Assembly: GCA_035578175.1 (NCBI GenBank)
Contig: JAQMRL010000001.1
Location: 190,217,283-190,281,282 of the forward strand
Length of the DNA: 64,000 nt
Reading direction: 5' to 3'
Source of the DNA: Catonia carolina
Taxonomy: Eukaryota; Arthropoda; Insecta; Hemiptera; Achilidae
Below, in pieces: positions 24,040 through 62,100 of this stretch. The number at the start of each line of letters is the position of its first letter. Position 1 is the stretch's first letter. Under the pieces are notes generated by a model, which was given only the letters and a program-made list of their open reading frames with translations, searched no databases and was not told the DNA's origin. The position numbers and the translations under genes are program-made.

Positions 24040-24495
24040 ATGAATTTTCTCAAAATATGACGAAAATCTGTGGTTTCAATTCCAAAATATTTTTTTATAA
24101 CGCTTAGTTTAGCGATAATTAGTGATTTTTTCCCCCGTTAAAATCTGTAAAAAAGTGAGTTTTTTAAAATTTCGGCCTTAGTAGACTATGCATTTTACGA
24201 CAAAAGTGTATAATCAAATTTATAGAAAAATAAAAGATCTACAAGTTGTATTCAGAGCATGTTTCTCTACAGAGCTAGTTTAGCGTGAAAGAGTGATTTT
24301 CCGTATTATTAAGCCAAACTGAGGTTGATTTTCATTTTGCATCATTCATTCATGATTAAAATGAGGTTATATTTTTTTGCGATTAATGTTTTTATTTATT
24401 TCTAATGTTTTATTACTAATATTAGATTATATTGTTCATTATTTTCATTGGCAAGAGAAAGTTGTGTGAGTGTTTCACACCAGATTTTTTCTAAT
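24040..24495 (-). repeat. Family F partial copy, inverted
   Basis: It ends GGCAAGAGAAAGTTGTGTGA, GTGTTTCACACCAGA and carries GCATTTTACGACAAAAGTGT and GTTTAGCGTGAAAGAGTGAT, matching the first half of the copy at 17377-18285 in reverse. The other half is missing. It sits about 150 bases upstream of the first lipocalin's start codon. Confidence 0.65.
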
Positions 24496-24648
24496 AATCT
24501 CATTAGGATTGTTGAGCTAGAGGTTATAACTAATAGTTTTATACATTGGATGGGTGTTCATGATGTTGTTATACTCTTAAATGAGTTTAGCTTTTACTGA
24601 CACGATAACTTTGATTTATTTTCAGAAAAAGTATAAGAAAATACTAGA

Positions 24649-49367
<24,719 letters not shown>

Positions 49368-49694
49368 TTGCTTAATATAGTTTAGACGAGCACATATATA
49401 AAATATGGTAATAACTTTATAACTATAAACAGTTTAATATTGTAATCTACAAAAAATTAAGAGAAATATTTACAAATAAAAAATTTAATTTTATTCCTAC
49501 CTTATTTCTGTGATTTGTGGATAAATATTTTTGAGTGGAGGACACTAGCACAAATAAGGTAATTCGAGTGGATACTTGCACGTCTAACCACCGTGCTGAC
49601 CCACCTTAACAAATCCGTATTGATGATACATGACTCTTGCACTTTCCTTTGGCTAGAAAAACGAAGGGAACCCTATGCCTCGATTACAAAGTCA

Positions 49695-49830
49695 TTAACT
49701 TTTTTACTCTCTTGCCTATATGAATATACGAGTGTATATCGTATATCCATATAGGCAATATAAAACAATACTTTCCTTCCTATATAGGAAATTTCCTTCC
49801 TGTATCCTTCCTAGCAGGAAGGATACAGGA
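49695..49830. repeat. Family F terminal fragments, palindromic
   Basis: ACTCTCTTGCCTATATGAAT is followed within 45 bases by ATATCCATATAGGCAATATA and AAACAATACTTTCCTTCC, that is two family F ends facing each other with the body lost, then short GGAAGGATACAGG palindromes. Confidence 0.55.
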
Positions 49831-50403
49831 ACTGTTTTCTTAGTTTTTTCTTAGTGTACTTTAAGTGAAACACAGAAAATTAATGCGTGAAATGGAATCG
49901 GGAAAAGTAATAAACTAGTTTATTTTGTGCACCTTTAAGAATCTAGCCGCAATGGACGCAATTATTTGTAGTATTTCCTCTTAGTCTCTTGATAATGCGA
50001 TATTCACTGTACGAGAAGTGCAAACGCAACGAACAGTCTTGTTCCTTCGTAGTTACTTAGTTTTTACCTCGTAGTTACTTAATGTTTCGTGTACAAAAAT
50101 ACAGTTACTGATTAGTTACTAGTAACTGAAGTAATAACCGATTCAGTACAAATTTAATAGTGTCGTGTGCAAACGGTCTGAATTTTACAGACTATGCAAT
50201 TGGAACTTACAAACCCAATATCATCAGAGCATCAGAGCGATTGTGTCGATAATGTTAAATTAAAGAAAAATTTTTGTTTCTTGTTTTTTTTTTTTTGGTG
50301 TCCTATAAATATAAAATTTAAGAGGATATGAAAAGCGATTTCTGATATAAAGAACATTGAAATACAACAACCCTATCAAGTTTAGTGGACGATTTAACTA
50401 AAT

Positions 50404-50588
50404 TTTTTTATTCAATTTATTTTAAGTCGCATCAACTGCTTGGTTATTAGTGACTACGTTGGATTATTCGACTGTAACTGTGGATTTTCACTTGTGAAAA
50501 AATCCAGACCCTGGTCGGGAATTGAACCCGGGACCTCCGCATGTTAGGCTAACGCGCTAACCACTACACTACGTTACAAAGGTGGCCA
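50404..50588 (-). repeat. SINE family C, minus strand
   Basis: Minus strand: GTAGTGTAGTGGTTAGCGCG TTAGCC head, box B GGGTTCAATTCCCGACC, CAGGGTCTGGATTTTTTCAC, TAACCAAGCAGTTGATGCGA tail. A short insertion (GTTACAAA) interrupts the head. Confidence 0.75.
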
Positions 50589-50784
50589 TAATTAATTTTA
50601 TTACAGGTATGATATTACTATAAATAATATTTAAACTACCACCAATTTGGACAGGGTATTTGATCTAAATTTGTTAATATCAAAATTATTTTTTTTGAGG
50701 CTCTTTCAATTACAAACTTATGAGATATACTTTTTTAATTTCAAACAAGCCTAGCTAGGATGCTGCAGGCATCTCAGACTAAAA

Positions 50785-50954
50785 TTTTTTTTTTGGTTTA
50801 ACGTCCGACTGTTCTGCAATTACTGCTAATGCAGACAGTGAATGATGAAATGATTTTTTGTAACGTATGAAAATATGCCGTGCCTGAATGGGATTCGAAC
50901 CCAAGACCGCATGATGAGAGGCGAGCACGTTACCAACTTCGCCAATGCGGCCGG
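50785..50954 (-). repeat. SINE family B with 12-bp TSD
   Basis: Flanked by the exact duplication CTCAGACTAAAA (50773-50784, 50955-50966). Minus strand: GCCGGCCGCATTGGCGAAGT head, box B GGGTTCGAATCCCA, and a tail ending in A-run. Confidence 0.85.
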
Positions 50955-52027
50955 CTCAGACTAAAAAATATATATATAGTATTTGAATACTATATACGAG
51001 CGGATCCTAAATTTGAAGATTTAGAATAGTATTAAATATTAAATTATAGCTAAACTACTGTTGTTATTTTAGAGGATATTCTATTTTAAAAAGTGGCCAT
51101 AAAACTTCAGATGAGTAACTTAAAAAAACTATGGTCTGTTGAAACTTATACTAGTAATTAAAAATTTGATAAGTTAAGGTGAAATTTGAATTTAAATTTT
51201 GTTGTCATATCCCTGGATGGTTCTCTCCTTGGAAGTTGTTCAATTCATTATCGTTGCATGCACTACAAAAATGTGCTGTTTACGAAAATCCAACGACTTG
51301 TTTTTGGAAATAACAAATCTCTAAACAGAAATATTGTTCGCTGTTGATTTTTAACTACTAATTATCAAAAGGAACAAGCTAATTGAACCATCGTGTTGTA
51401 CAAAACCCTTCTACAGCGTAACTAAGGTATTGTTTCTTTGATTACCGAAAATGGAGAAAGATAATGCAGACAACAATACACCATAAAAAAGTAATGAAAT
51501 TATGACAAACCAGATCTGAAAAGATGATATGTTACCGGTTTTTCGAAAGAACAGTTCAATTACCTATTTTAGTAGTAGTACTTTTCATATTCTGACTATT
51601 AGTTTTGTAAGAACTGAACTAGGTAAGATTAAAAAAAGGTATTTTACCACTAAAAGTTTGCAATATTTCATAAAAAGTAACGGAAAATTAAGGAAGCACA
51701 AGACAGTTGGCTTTACGCACTTAGACAGCGTTATGTATTTCTTATTATTCTTAGACAATTGTGAAACCTAACAAAACGCCAAAACTTTTCGAAACTTTGA
51801 AATGTATTCACTTGAGAGTCTTTTGGAGGATCTTTCTTTAATTCTATGTAACAAACGGTTAATGTTTGATTCAAAGGAGAGTGCTACGGACTAAAAATAA
51901 TTAACTATGTACAGCCAGTCTTGTACGAAACATTATAGATGTCGACAATTTATCCGCGCATAGAGCAGATGTAATTGTTATGAAATTCTTTACCAGCAAA
52001 CAATCAATGTTGCTTAAGATTTTAACA

Positions 52028-52358
52028 TAACCCACCGGGTTGGTCTAGAGGTAAGGTCGTCGCCAAAATCAGCTGTTTAACAGCTGATTTTCGGAGACGA
52101 AGGTTTCTGGCTCAAATCCTAGTAAAGGTAGTTACTTTTATACGGATTTGAATGCTAGACAGTGGTTACCGGTGTACTTTGATGGTTGGGGTTCAATTAA
52201 CCATACTCTCTCAGGAATAGTCGGCCTGGGTCTGTACAAGACTACACCTCATTTACATGTCATACACATCATCCTCATCTCATTGGGTCGTGGGGTTGCT
52301 TATTGTTCTAAATTGAACAGATTGCAACGTACACACATTAGGGATTACAAAAAAAAAA
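52028..52358 (+). repeat. SINE family D, full length with TSD
   Basis: Head CCCACCGGGTTGGTCTAGAG GTAAGG (tRNA-like box A), box-B-like GGCTCAAATCC, then the D body with GGTTACCGGTGTACTTTGAT and GGGGTTGCTTATTGTTCTAA, ending in an A-run. Flanked by GATTTTAACA (52018-52027, 52359-52368). Confidence 0.82.
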
Positions 52359-52399
52359 GATTTTAACAACGTAAAATTACAAAAAATAAAAATAAAACA

Positions 52400-52566
52400 G
52401 CCGACCGCATTGGTGTAGTTGGTAACGTACTCGCCTCTCATCGTGCGGTCGTGGGTTCGAATCCCACTCAGGCACGACATATTTTCATACGTTACAAAAA
52501 AATAATTTCATCCTCCATTGTATATAGTTACACTCGAGCGTCGTCGCTAATGACCTTTGCAAAAAG
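52400..52566 (+). repeat. SINE family B, plus strand
   Basis: GCCGACCGCATTGGTGTAGT head, box B GGGTTCGAATCCCA, GACATATTTTCATACGTTAC and TCGTCGCTAATGACCTTTGC tail. Starts about 30 bases after the family D SINE. Confidence 0.78.
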
Positions 52567-53829
52567 TATATAGAAACTTTTCGAACTACTTAAGTACTAA
52601 GATGTCCTTAGTTTTCGAAGTTGTCTCTTGCTAAATTTCAACTTTAAAGAGGTACTGAGAGTAAATAGCAACTAAATTAATGATATTTTACCAAGATTAA
52701 CTTTAACTGTAAACTTTAACTGAGAAATTTTTATTTCTCAGAACACACAATAAACAAAAACCAGATTAGAGGTTATTCTTCATAACAAAATTTTTATTTG
52801 AAATGTTTTAAGAAAATTGATACTTTTAAAGTTATTTTCAACAAATCTTCGTTTTTCACTTTTTCTAAAATTAACTGTAGACCCTCATTAAAGTTCATTT
52901 TCATCGATTTAAGACCTACTTAAAGGCAATTCACTGAGTTACAACTTTAAATTTAAACTTGTTTTGAGAAAATCAGTAGATTATGTTCAAGATTTTTTCA
53001 AAGTAACCGAATTTCACCCCATTTATATAATGAAAAATTAACTACTAACTTTCAACAGAAAAAACTCATCAATTTCTTAAAAATAGTGATTCAAAGAACC
53101 TGCTTGAAAAAAAAAATTTTGATTTTAAAAACAAACTTTTCCTATTTATTTTTATCTACATTTTTCTTAATATTTTCTGTATTTTAATACAAAATATACT
53201 TCAGAAATGTTTGTCCTAAATGAATTAAATTTAAAAATCTGATTGTAATTTGTACGTTAGGAATACTTTTTCTTTTTTATGTATCATTAAAGAACGAGGA
53301 TGAGCATCCATCTTAACTAACCACTAAATCAAAAAGCTTAACTTAAATAAATTCTTACAATCTGATAAATACAGCTGTAAAATCAATAAACTTTAATCTA
53401 TTTACATACAGATGTATAATTTTGTAATACAATTTAGGTAATTAATTCCTAAGTACGAGTAATGCAAGGAAATCGCAACTACTTATGTTTATTGCAAACA
53501 AATTATTTTATGGCAGTCAAATTAATTTGTTATAAATTGCTTATTTGCTAATTAGTTTGTTAGTTAAATGTACTTAATTAAGTTAATTTCTGATTAATTT
53601 TTGTTTCTGATTGTGAACTGTATAAAAGCACAATGACTTTTTTTAATTGGAGAAACCATTTAAATATTCGAGTTTTCTTAAAACCAATCACTTGGCCAAT
53701 CATTTTATGATTGACCACTCAGAATCCAGAAAAAACGTAAGTTTTCTTATTTCAATTGTATCTTGTTAAAGGTAGTTATTGATATTTAATGTTACATTAA
53801 GGTACTTAATTACTTTGAAAAAGTTAAAT

Positions 53830-53830
<1 letters not shown>

Positions 53831-53861
<31 letters not shown>
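53831..53861 (+). repeat. (AAT)n microsatellite
   Basis: About ten AAT units in a row. Confidence 0.9.
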
Positions 53862-53862
<1 letters not shown>

Positions 53863-55544
53863 CAATATATATACACATTAAAAACATCAGTTTACAATCA
53901 ATGGACAAAAAAGAACAACAATACTTTGACACGCAAAAAAAAACTTTGAAAATATGACGTCTGCTCTGCTACAACGAACTCAGAAAAAAACATGACGTTT
54001 TTCTTTGGAGTCCATTGCTGTACTAAGTTGAACAAAATATTACTCTTTTCATTATGTACAGAAAGATAATTACAACAGCTTTCTAACGGTGTCATACGAA
54101 TGTAGTATACTTTTATGAACCGACATTTTCCACAATGAACTAATAGTCTACTAACACAGGGAACACGAGCTAAGGTAACGACAAAATAAGCTATACCTAC
54201 TTCTTTATTTCTTTTTCCGTTGTAGTGTGCAACCAATTTAAACAGGGTTTACTTAATGTTTTCTTGTTGCTCTTACTTTTTAATATTTCGTATCTAATTA
54301 AAACACCACAGGTTTCGGTTAAAGAAACATTAAGTAATCCGCGCAGTGGGTTCCTCCAGCACGATCAAGTTAACACCAGGATTTTCCCTAAAAAATTTCT
54401 TGCCCAAATTACTTTCTTTATTTCTATTTCAATGAGATATGGGGAATAAGTATAACGTTTACAAAAACCAAAGTAAGTACAGCCCATTCGAAATAATGAT
54501 AGTATTACTTAAAATGGAATTTTAATGAGAGGAAATTTTGTAATGTGCTTAGGCACCAGTGCTACCACTTAAGAGATTTTTTGTGTTAGCTTTCCCTGTT
54601 AGTGAATGAAAGCGTTTTAAAGATAAATTAATTCCTAAAATGTCAAAATTTCCGCTGTAACCCACTCATCTTTTTCACTAAACTAAGAACGAAGGATTTA
54701 GGCGGGTCGAGTTCTCGCTCGTGAATCCCTTCCACAACCTCCTACCTACTCATAGACTCCCCTTACGCTCTTTACAGTGTTGAAAGACGTACAATGTTTT
54801 TACGTGTTAGATTAAATAAAAGTAGTTTATTCACTGTACTTTTTTATTTACTGTATTTATTATTTATTCCCTATTTACTGCAGTTGGATAATATAATATC
54901 AATATATACATATATAGCTTACAAAATATAATTTACATTTTGTTTTAGTTTTTGTACGAAAATAAACTTTACAGGTAATAAAACGTACGAGCATACTGTA
55001 CAATCAAATACGATAAGCTAATTTTTAAACACGAAAGTAGAGCAGTTTCAAATTTTCTTTGAACGCATACGTTGCAAATATAATAAATTATCACTTGATT
55101 TGTATTAGATATTATAGGTGGAGTACATTTTTTTGAGCGTAATGGGTGAAATAAACTTTAAAATATGGTATAAGTTTCAAGTCAACAGGAGCAGTAAGAG
55201 AGGAGAAATTGCTCGAATGGTGGGAGTGGCGAGGTGAGGAAGTGGCGAAGTACAAGCAAACTACCACCCGCCTAAATTTATCGTGCTTATTATAACAATA
55301 TTTTTTTACATCTACCTTCAAAAAAAGTTTTTCGCCTTAAAAAATGTCAATTGGACAACTAAATATTATTGTGAAATTTTAAAGTATCAATAAAATTATA
55401 TTTCTGATTAATTTTAAAGAATTGATAACAGTCCTTTTCGGACTGTAACAATCCTCTTAGGACAAACTGTGTAATAAGCAAATAATATTCACTTAGTCTT
55501 CCTGCTTAATTTTTTTATTTGTTTTTGGTGTGGGGCATGACTGC
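53862..55544. other. Intergenic DNA, nothing assigned
   Basis: Short frames on both strands (for example 53898-54236 minus) show no domain. A slightly GC-richer patch at 54690-54780 is unassigned. Confidence 0.45.
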
Positions 55545-55925
55545 CTAAGTGCTGAATCTCAACACTTGGTATCCGTGATCAGAGAACTCCGATCCCCTTA
55601 ACCTACCCTGACAACTACCAATATTTGTTAAAATATGATCTATTATAGTTAGTAAATGACTCGTGATTCTGGTATAATCATTAAATTTTGTATAGAGATT
55701 GTTCTTATTTACAATTTCCCTGAAATCTTCTGACTTGTTATTTTGAACAGGAAGATTTACTTTAAAATCACTCAGAACAACCACTTAACGATGTACAAAA
55801 TTGACCCCAATCTTCATTAAGAAGTGATCTATTTATACCCATTACAGCCATCTTCTCCTCATTTCCATCTTAATTTCCACCCAAACTACTTCAAGATCTA
55901 TTTCCTGAGAACCCCGATCTAAATA
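55545..55925 (-). pseudogene. LINE endonuclease C-terminal fragment
   Basis: Minus-strand frame: VVLSDFKVNLPV, NDYTRITSHLLTIIDHILTN and SDHGYQVLRF. These are the D-F-x-x-N, T-R-I-T...I-D-H-I-x-T-N and S-D-H motifs of the EEP endonuclease of Jockey/I-like LINEs; in the expected G-D-F the Gly is Ser. It ends just before lipocalin 2. Confidence 0.65.
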
Positions 55926-56000
55926 AGGTCAAATTATTATTAATAATTGCCATACTTTAATATTTTTCTTCAGTTTAACTTTTATTCACTAGGAATAACA

Positions 56001-56123
56001 ATGTCTGCAATAAACAAAATATTTGTCGCCTGTTTCCTGGTGCTTCATTCTGCTGCTGGCCAAGAATTTAAATTTGGAAGTTGTCCTTCTGTTACTCCTG
56101 TTAAGAACTTCGACATATCTCAA
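56001..56123 (+). CDS. Lipocalin 2 exon 1 (signal peptide)
   Basis: 123 nt, as in lipocalin 1, ending in phase 0 at GTGAGT. An acceptor TTTTTCTTCAG ends at 55973, giving a spliced 5' UTR in the same place as in lipocalin 1. Confidence 0.82.
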
Positions 56124-59100
56124 GTGAGTAATATAACTTAATTTTATGTAAAAATTAGTATAACTTAATAATGTTGGCAGGAACTTTTAGAATCAATGCT
56201 TACCAAACATTTTACACGAAATTTTAATGTAAAAGTAAAACTGAATTAGATTATTTTATGAGGAACAACAATACATGATGGAGGTGTGAATTAGATGAAA
56301 AACAGTAGGCACACAGAAAAACATGTGAGAGAAAAGATTTTCAAAACAAATGTCAGAAAATTGACGAGTTAACTGCAGTCAGTAATATTTTTTTAAATTT
56401 ATTTGAAGTAACATTGTTGCTTCGGTTACTTTAGATTATTCGGTATACGGCATTACTCAATCTTTGAACATTTCAAGTGGCTATATAAATAAATTTTTAT
56501 TTACAGATTGTTTCAATCTTTTTCCGTTTCCCTTAAACTCTTTATTACATCGAAAGTCTGGTCATTTCTACTGTTTAATTCATCGTATGTTTTCCCCTGA
56601 GACTTGTGAGTGAAAAGAAGTCACCTGTCAACGACACCAACACACTGGCTTTCATTCAGGCTATGCCCCCTAGGTTCTTCCGTCCTCTCTGGCAATGGGA
56701 AGATACCTCATCCGACATCGAAGCCGTTGATCGTTTGCCATCTCTGTCTTAGGCCCTATTACTATCCTGGTCAGATGGACTCAGATTTTTCTATGAAGTT
56801 GCGAGGTTGTTGATTCTCCCCTCCAGAACTCCTCATCTTTGCGTTCGAATACCTGATCTTTGGATTAATTATAAATAATTAATTTTTAATAATTTAACCA
56901 TTAAAATATTTCAATTTTACTCTAGTTTTGGACTTTTTACGTTATACATATTTTGTCAATCTCATTATGGGGATTGTTTTACATTACATATTACACTGGT
57001 CTGCATCAAAAAATCCCCTTAAACTTTAATAGGTGATCTATATGTATTTTGACCCCCTGAATCCGAATCTGACCTCCGTTTTGCTCCATCACCCACCATT
57101 TTTAGGGGGTGGGCCACTCACCCTTATTTGGGAAATTTCAACTTTTTATCAGTCTGGTGTAACTATGAAATGAAATTGTGCAGTTGTATCTCGTTTTTAT
57201 GGTACTTCAAGACCTGCCTAACACTGAAAGAGTACAATAAGAGAGTATTGATGTATTGATACATTTAGTGCATTTTTACTTATACATTTTTTCTGGTCCA
57301 AGATACTTGTCATCGAATACATATGCTTAAAGAGAGTGGTTTTACTTGGAGGTAGCTTTTCTCTTGTACTGATCTCTAAGAGTTTCAAGCAAAAGTAACC
57401 AGCAATAGTCTACTAACATACTTAAGTTCCACTTCCCAGAGAACAGTTTTTTGAAGAGTGCAATGTCTTGATGAAACCTTTCTCCGTGTGCATCGTAAAC
57501 TACTTCCAAGTTTTCTGGGAAAAAGTCCAAATGCGCGTGTAAAAGGTGCAATTTTAATAACATGTTGCAACCCCTCAACTCATATGCAGATTCTCATACG
57601 CAATTCTTCGCCAAGTTCAACATAATTTTCATTTTTGTTAAATCCTGAAAAATTTTCACACACGTCCTTAAATGCAGCACAAGCTCTTTTTTTCTTTTCA
57701 ATTTAAGTGATTGATGGTCACTGAATCTTTAAAAAGCTCTCTAATTTGTGGACCAACAAAAATTCCCTCTTTAATTTTTGCTTCACCCAAACGTAGAAAT
57801 TTGCTCTTCAAATACTGGAATCCATCTCCTGTTTTATCGATAGCTTTCACGAACTGTTTAATCAAACTGAGTTTGATACACAAAGGATGCAAAAATATCT
57901 TTTCACTCGAAACTAAAGGCTTATTGGCAACAGTGTTTTGATCAGGAACTAAACTTTCACACGAGGGCCAATTTCGAACAGTATAATTTTTATCGCGAGC
58001 TTGCTATCCCACTCATACAGAAAGCAACAATGTTTGGTGTATCCCGATTAAAGTCCTGTAAGTAAAGCCACAACCTTAAAATCAGCATAGTGCTTCAGGG
58101 GATGATCTTTATAACCAATTTTTTCAAGGATACGGCTGATATGTTTGTATGTCTCATTCATGTTGACCGTGTATGCAACCAGAACTGAGGGCAAATCATT
58201 ATCATTTGCCAACAAAACAGCTTTTAAACTGGTTTTAGATGAGTCGATGAATAGGAGCCAATTTTCTGGATCATCGGCATGTTAGGTTAAATCACTAATC
58301 CATTTACATTATTGCAGTACACTAAGTCACCATCCCCCGAAAACAATCATTTAAACAAATCTAGCCGGGATCTAGAAACAGAAATGTTCACTTCTTTTTC
58401 CAAGAGGTTCCATTGCTGAAGCTGAGACCCGAGCAGTTAGGCTTTAGTTTTTGGGAGGTTTAAATCCCGAATGAGATCATTAAGCTCCTCTTGTGTGACA
58501 AGATGAGGCTCTAACCGTAAAAAATGTACTGAAAACGTTTAATCGTCGCTAAGCTTATCACTTGGCCCGGCTTCCCACCCTGCTACACCTCTGAACTAAT
58601 GGTGATATCACCCCTCCCCCTACGGTCTTCATGCATAAATGTGTGTACACTGAGATAACATTTTCTATGGAGGGGAGGATGGGGTACTTACAACATCCCC
58701 CCATCCCTCGCTTTATTAGGAATAACCGCTTTTAGGTGTTTATTTTTTGAGAATTTCGGGGGGGGCGCCCCCTCAAAAACGGTGGGTGATAGAGAAAAAC
58801 GAAGGTCAAATCTGGATTCAGGGGGTCAAGATACATAAGAATCACCCATCAAAGTCCAAGGGGAATTTTTTTTATTTTTTTTTTGCAGACCAGTGTTATC
58901 AATTCCTTGCAGCGATTTCAGTTCAGTGACTTTTTACGTTAGCCTGTATCATTATACAACTGTGCATGTTTCTATTTGTAATTTTAGTATTATGGTACGT
59001 GGTATGAATTTGGTTCAACTCCAGGAGGAATCAATGTAGGACATTGCACAACGTGGACTTTTGATTTTTCCAGTGATACCTCCGCAGAACCAGGTTTTAA

Positions 59101-62100
59101 ACAATATAAAGTAACAAGAACTAGTGTTAATCCCAATGGGTAAGAAATTCTACAATGTATCTTATTCCATAAAAATAAATCTTAAAATTAAATGAATTCA
59201 TTAAATTAATTCTATAAATATTGTTGTTAAAATGTTATCCTTATATTAAAAATAAATAATAAAAAATTGAACTCGTTGGCTGCAATGAAGAGTGCGGGTG
59301 CTTCTGAGTAACAGTCACCATATGTGCTACAAGGATCCACGGTGGTTTCTCCAAAACAACGTGATTAAATCAAATCAGATATGATCCTGGCTCGCTGGAA
59401 ACAAATTATAATCTTGGTTCGGTCCGATTTTAGGAGAACCCGGTCCTCAAAAAACAATTCTACCATTTTATTTTATTTCTTTATTTAATTCTATTTTCTG
59501 AGGATTTTTTGAGTAAGTTGTTTTACACTAAGTGACCTTTTGATAAGATTTTATATTTTTTGTTGATTTTTAAATTAATACCTTTACGATTCATCATACT
59601 GAATCTTCCCTGAAAAATACTGATTCTTTCCTGAAAAATCAGGGACCTATCAAAACTTTTGATCGTCTTTGTTTAAATTTTTTTCAATAAAATGGTAACT
59701 TTTCATACATATTGTTGGCAGCCTAGTTGTCGATCTTGCTTTTTTATTTATTTTACAGCTGAATTTTTCTTATGGTAAGACCCATGTTCTAAATTGAACA
59801 GATTGCAACGTACACGCATTAGGAATAAAAAAATGTTAATTTATTCAATGAAATAGTTAATAATAAATAATTAAATAGAATATCTTATATTATTTTAAAT
59901 AATTCTATATGCACTGTAAAAACTTGGTTTTGGGATTTCTGCAATGTGGTATTTCTTCTCTTAGAAGAAAGTATTTATCCTATCAATGAATTCCTAAGCA
60001 GACATTTTAAAAAATGTTTTCCACAAAACAAATTTACGTTTACTTTAGAAGAATTCAAAATGAAGCATATAATTTAATTTATTAATCATGAATATCTCCA
60101 ATATTTACAGTGCTATATTACTAGAGAACTATTAATTTAAAGAGAGATACCTTTTTTAACAAAGTAATTAACAGCTCCTTTTTCAAATTTGATTAGGAAT
60201 GACCGAGCCATTGAGGTTGTTTAGTTTAAACTTGGAGCTATATTTATTATAGGTAAAATTTTTATTATAAAATATCTTAACATCTAAATCTTTATTTTAG
60301 TAATTACAGTTTTTTTTAAATATTTTGGTTTTATGAAGTCCAGGTATAAGCTACTAGTAATTTCTTTCCTGCAAAGGGCTGCTTTTCTGCATTCATTCAT
60401 TAACATGGTCTGCTTTAGTGCATAATTATAATAATACAGTGTTCTATTAAGAACAATTACTTTCTTTTTAAATTATGGTAATAATCTCAATAATTTTAAA
60501 TTTTCCCTCAGATCCCAAAATTCATTTAATACTTCTATATTTGCAAAACAATTAGGAAATACTGGAAAATTGGACGCTAAATTTGAAAGTAAGTTTGTAA
60601 TTCATTATTTTAATAATATTATGCAATAGATTTAGTTAACTTTATTCATTACTAGCTAAAGTACCCGTTCTTCAAACGGTTTCCTTGGTGCCGTGGACGG
60701 TCGGTTTGGGGTACCGAATTCGATTCCTGTCAGGTCTGATATTCTTTAACTATATTCATTGTTATCAACCTCCTTTCAACGTCAGCATTATTATTGATGG
60801 AAAAAAATAGTTGAACGTAAAATAAAAGCGAGATCTTGGTGTTTTTAAATTAAGATATGCAGCGCTTTATTATTTTCAAAATAAATGAAAGGTAAATCAC
60901 AATAGGAACATCACGATGGTAACCACTATTAAGACGACTGATATTTTTGACATGTGACCGAGAAAAGGTTTATAGGGTACTGGTGGAATGGGTAGGTACG
61001 TAACTGACGAAATGAATACGGGGTTTTCCGGCGCGTAGGCCTATGTTTATTGTTCTGTTTATTTTGTATGTTATTATTGGTAATATCTCCGTTATTATGC
61101 ATGAATATGGAAAACTTTACATAATTTAACTTATTCGTCTTTAAACGTTTCGTAATTTAGATTATATAACATTCTTTGATACATTGACTTTTAACGGAGA
61201 TATTCGTAGTTTTTTGTTTACCCCTCCCTCTGAACTCCCCCATCCCTTTGTGATATTAAAAAAAATGTATAGCCTATTTTCATTTCAATTATGTCCAGAA
61301 CCTAGATAACGAAATTCGTTGAATTTGGTTCAGTGGTTCTTGCGTGATGCTATAACATACAAACAGACAAAAATTCAGCCAAACTTATTTTCGGTGTTCA
61401 CGTGGTACATCTGGCGTAGAAACAAAATTTGGAGCATTTGAAAAAATTGAACAGACAAAATCACAATTTTATATTTATATAAGTTAGATTTATATTACTT
61501 TGTTTTAATAAGTAGTGAGCATTTATAGACACATATTTTCTTTACTTACAATTAACATTACAGTTATTATTAATGTAAATCTTTCTTTCTTCATACCTTT
61601 CATTCCATTTCAGTTCAATATAAATTGACCTTTCTTTTATGAGGTTAAAACAACAGAGATTTCCATTTCAGAAATTGGTCTCGATTTGGCCAAGAAATAT
61701 TAACTCATATAGTGTTTCAAAGAAAATCTAAAAATAAAAATCAATTGGATGGGAGTAAATTTATATCTATTTTCTATGGAAAAATGTTTTTTATGCGATG
61801 GAAAAATTGAGTGAGGTCTAAAAAGATGTGCTTAATACGAAAGAAACATTTTGAGCGTTCACCTAAGAAGCTCTACAAAGGCAACGGGTAAATTTTACCC
61901 GAAACAGTAATTTTCTTACTTTTATGAAAACTTGTTTACTTACTTAAAAACGAAGTTTTTTTTATTTTTCTATGCATTAGTTTATTACTTCGTCCGCAAT
62001 TTTATTTTTTTTTATTTAAAAAAAATCGCCCATAACAGACAGGTGGATTGTTAAATTATTTACATTAAATTTGTTCGTTGCAGGGCTAAAATAAATAGTT

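Larger units (their letters stand above)
49368..53820. other. Intergenic DNA between the lipocalins (left part), SINE-rich
   Basis: Holds a family F terminal fragment (49695-49830), SINEs at 50404-50588 (-), 50785-50954 (-), 52028-52358 (+), 52400-52566 (+). No gene is supported in the AT-rich remainder. Confidence 0.55.
59140..62024. other. Introns 2-3 of lipocalin 2 with repeat fragments
   Basis: Contains a family D 3' fragment (59786-59831), an interspersed repeat at about 60650-61490 enclosing a SINE (60690-60830), and AT-rich sequence otherwise. Confidence 0.5.

Noticed and set aside
57700..57892. Functional host gene in intron 1 of lipocalin 2
   Set aside because: The reading needs several frameshifts and contains stops, and it is enclosed by transposon TIRs.
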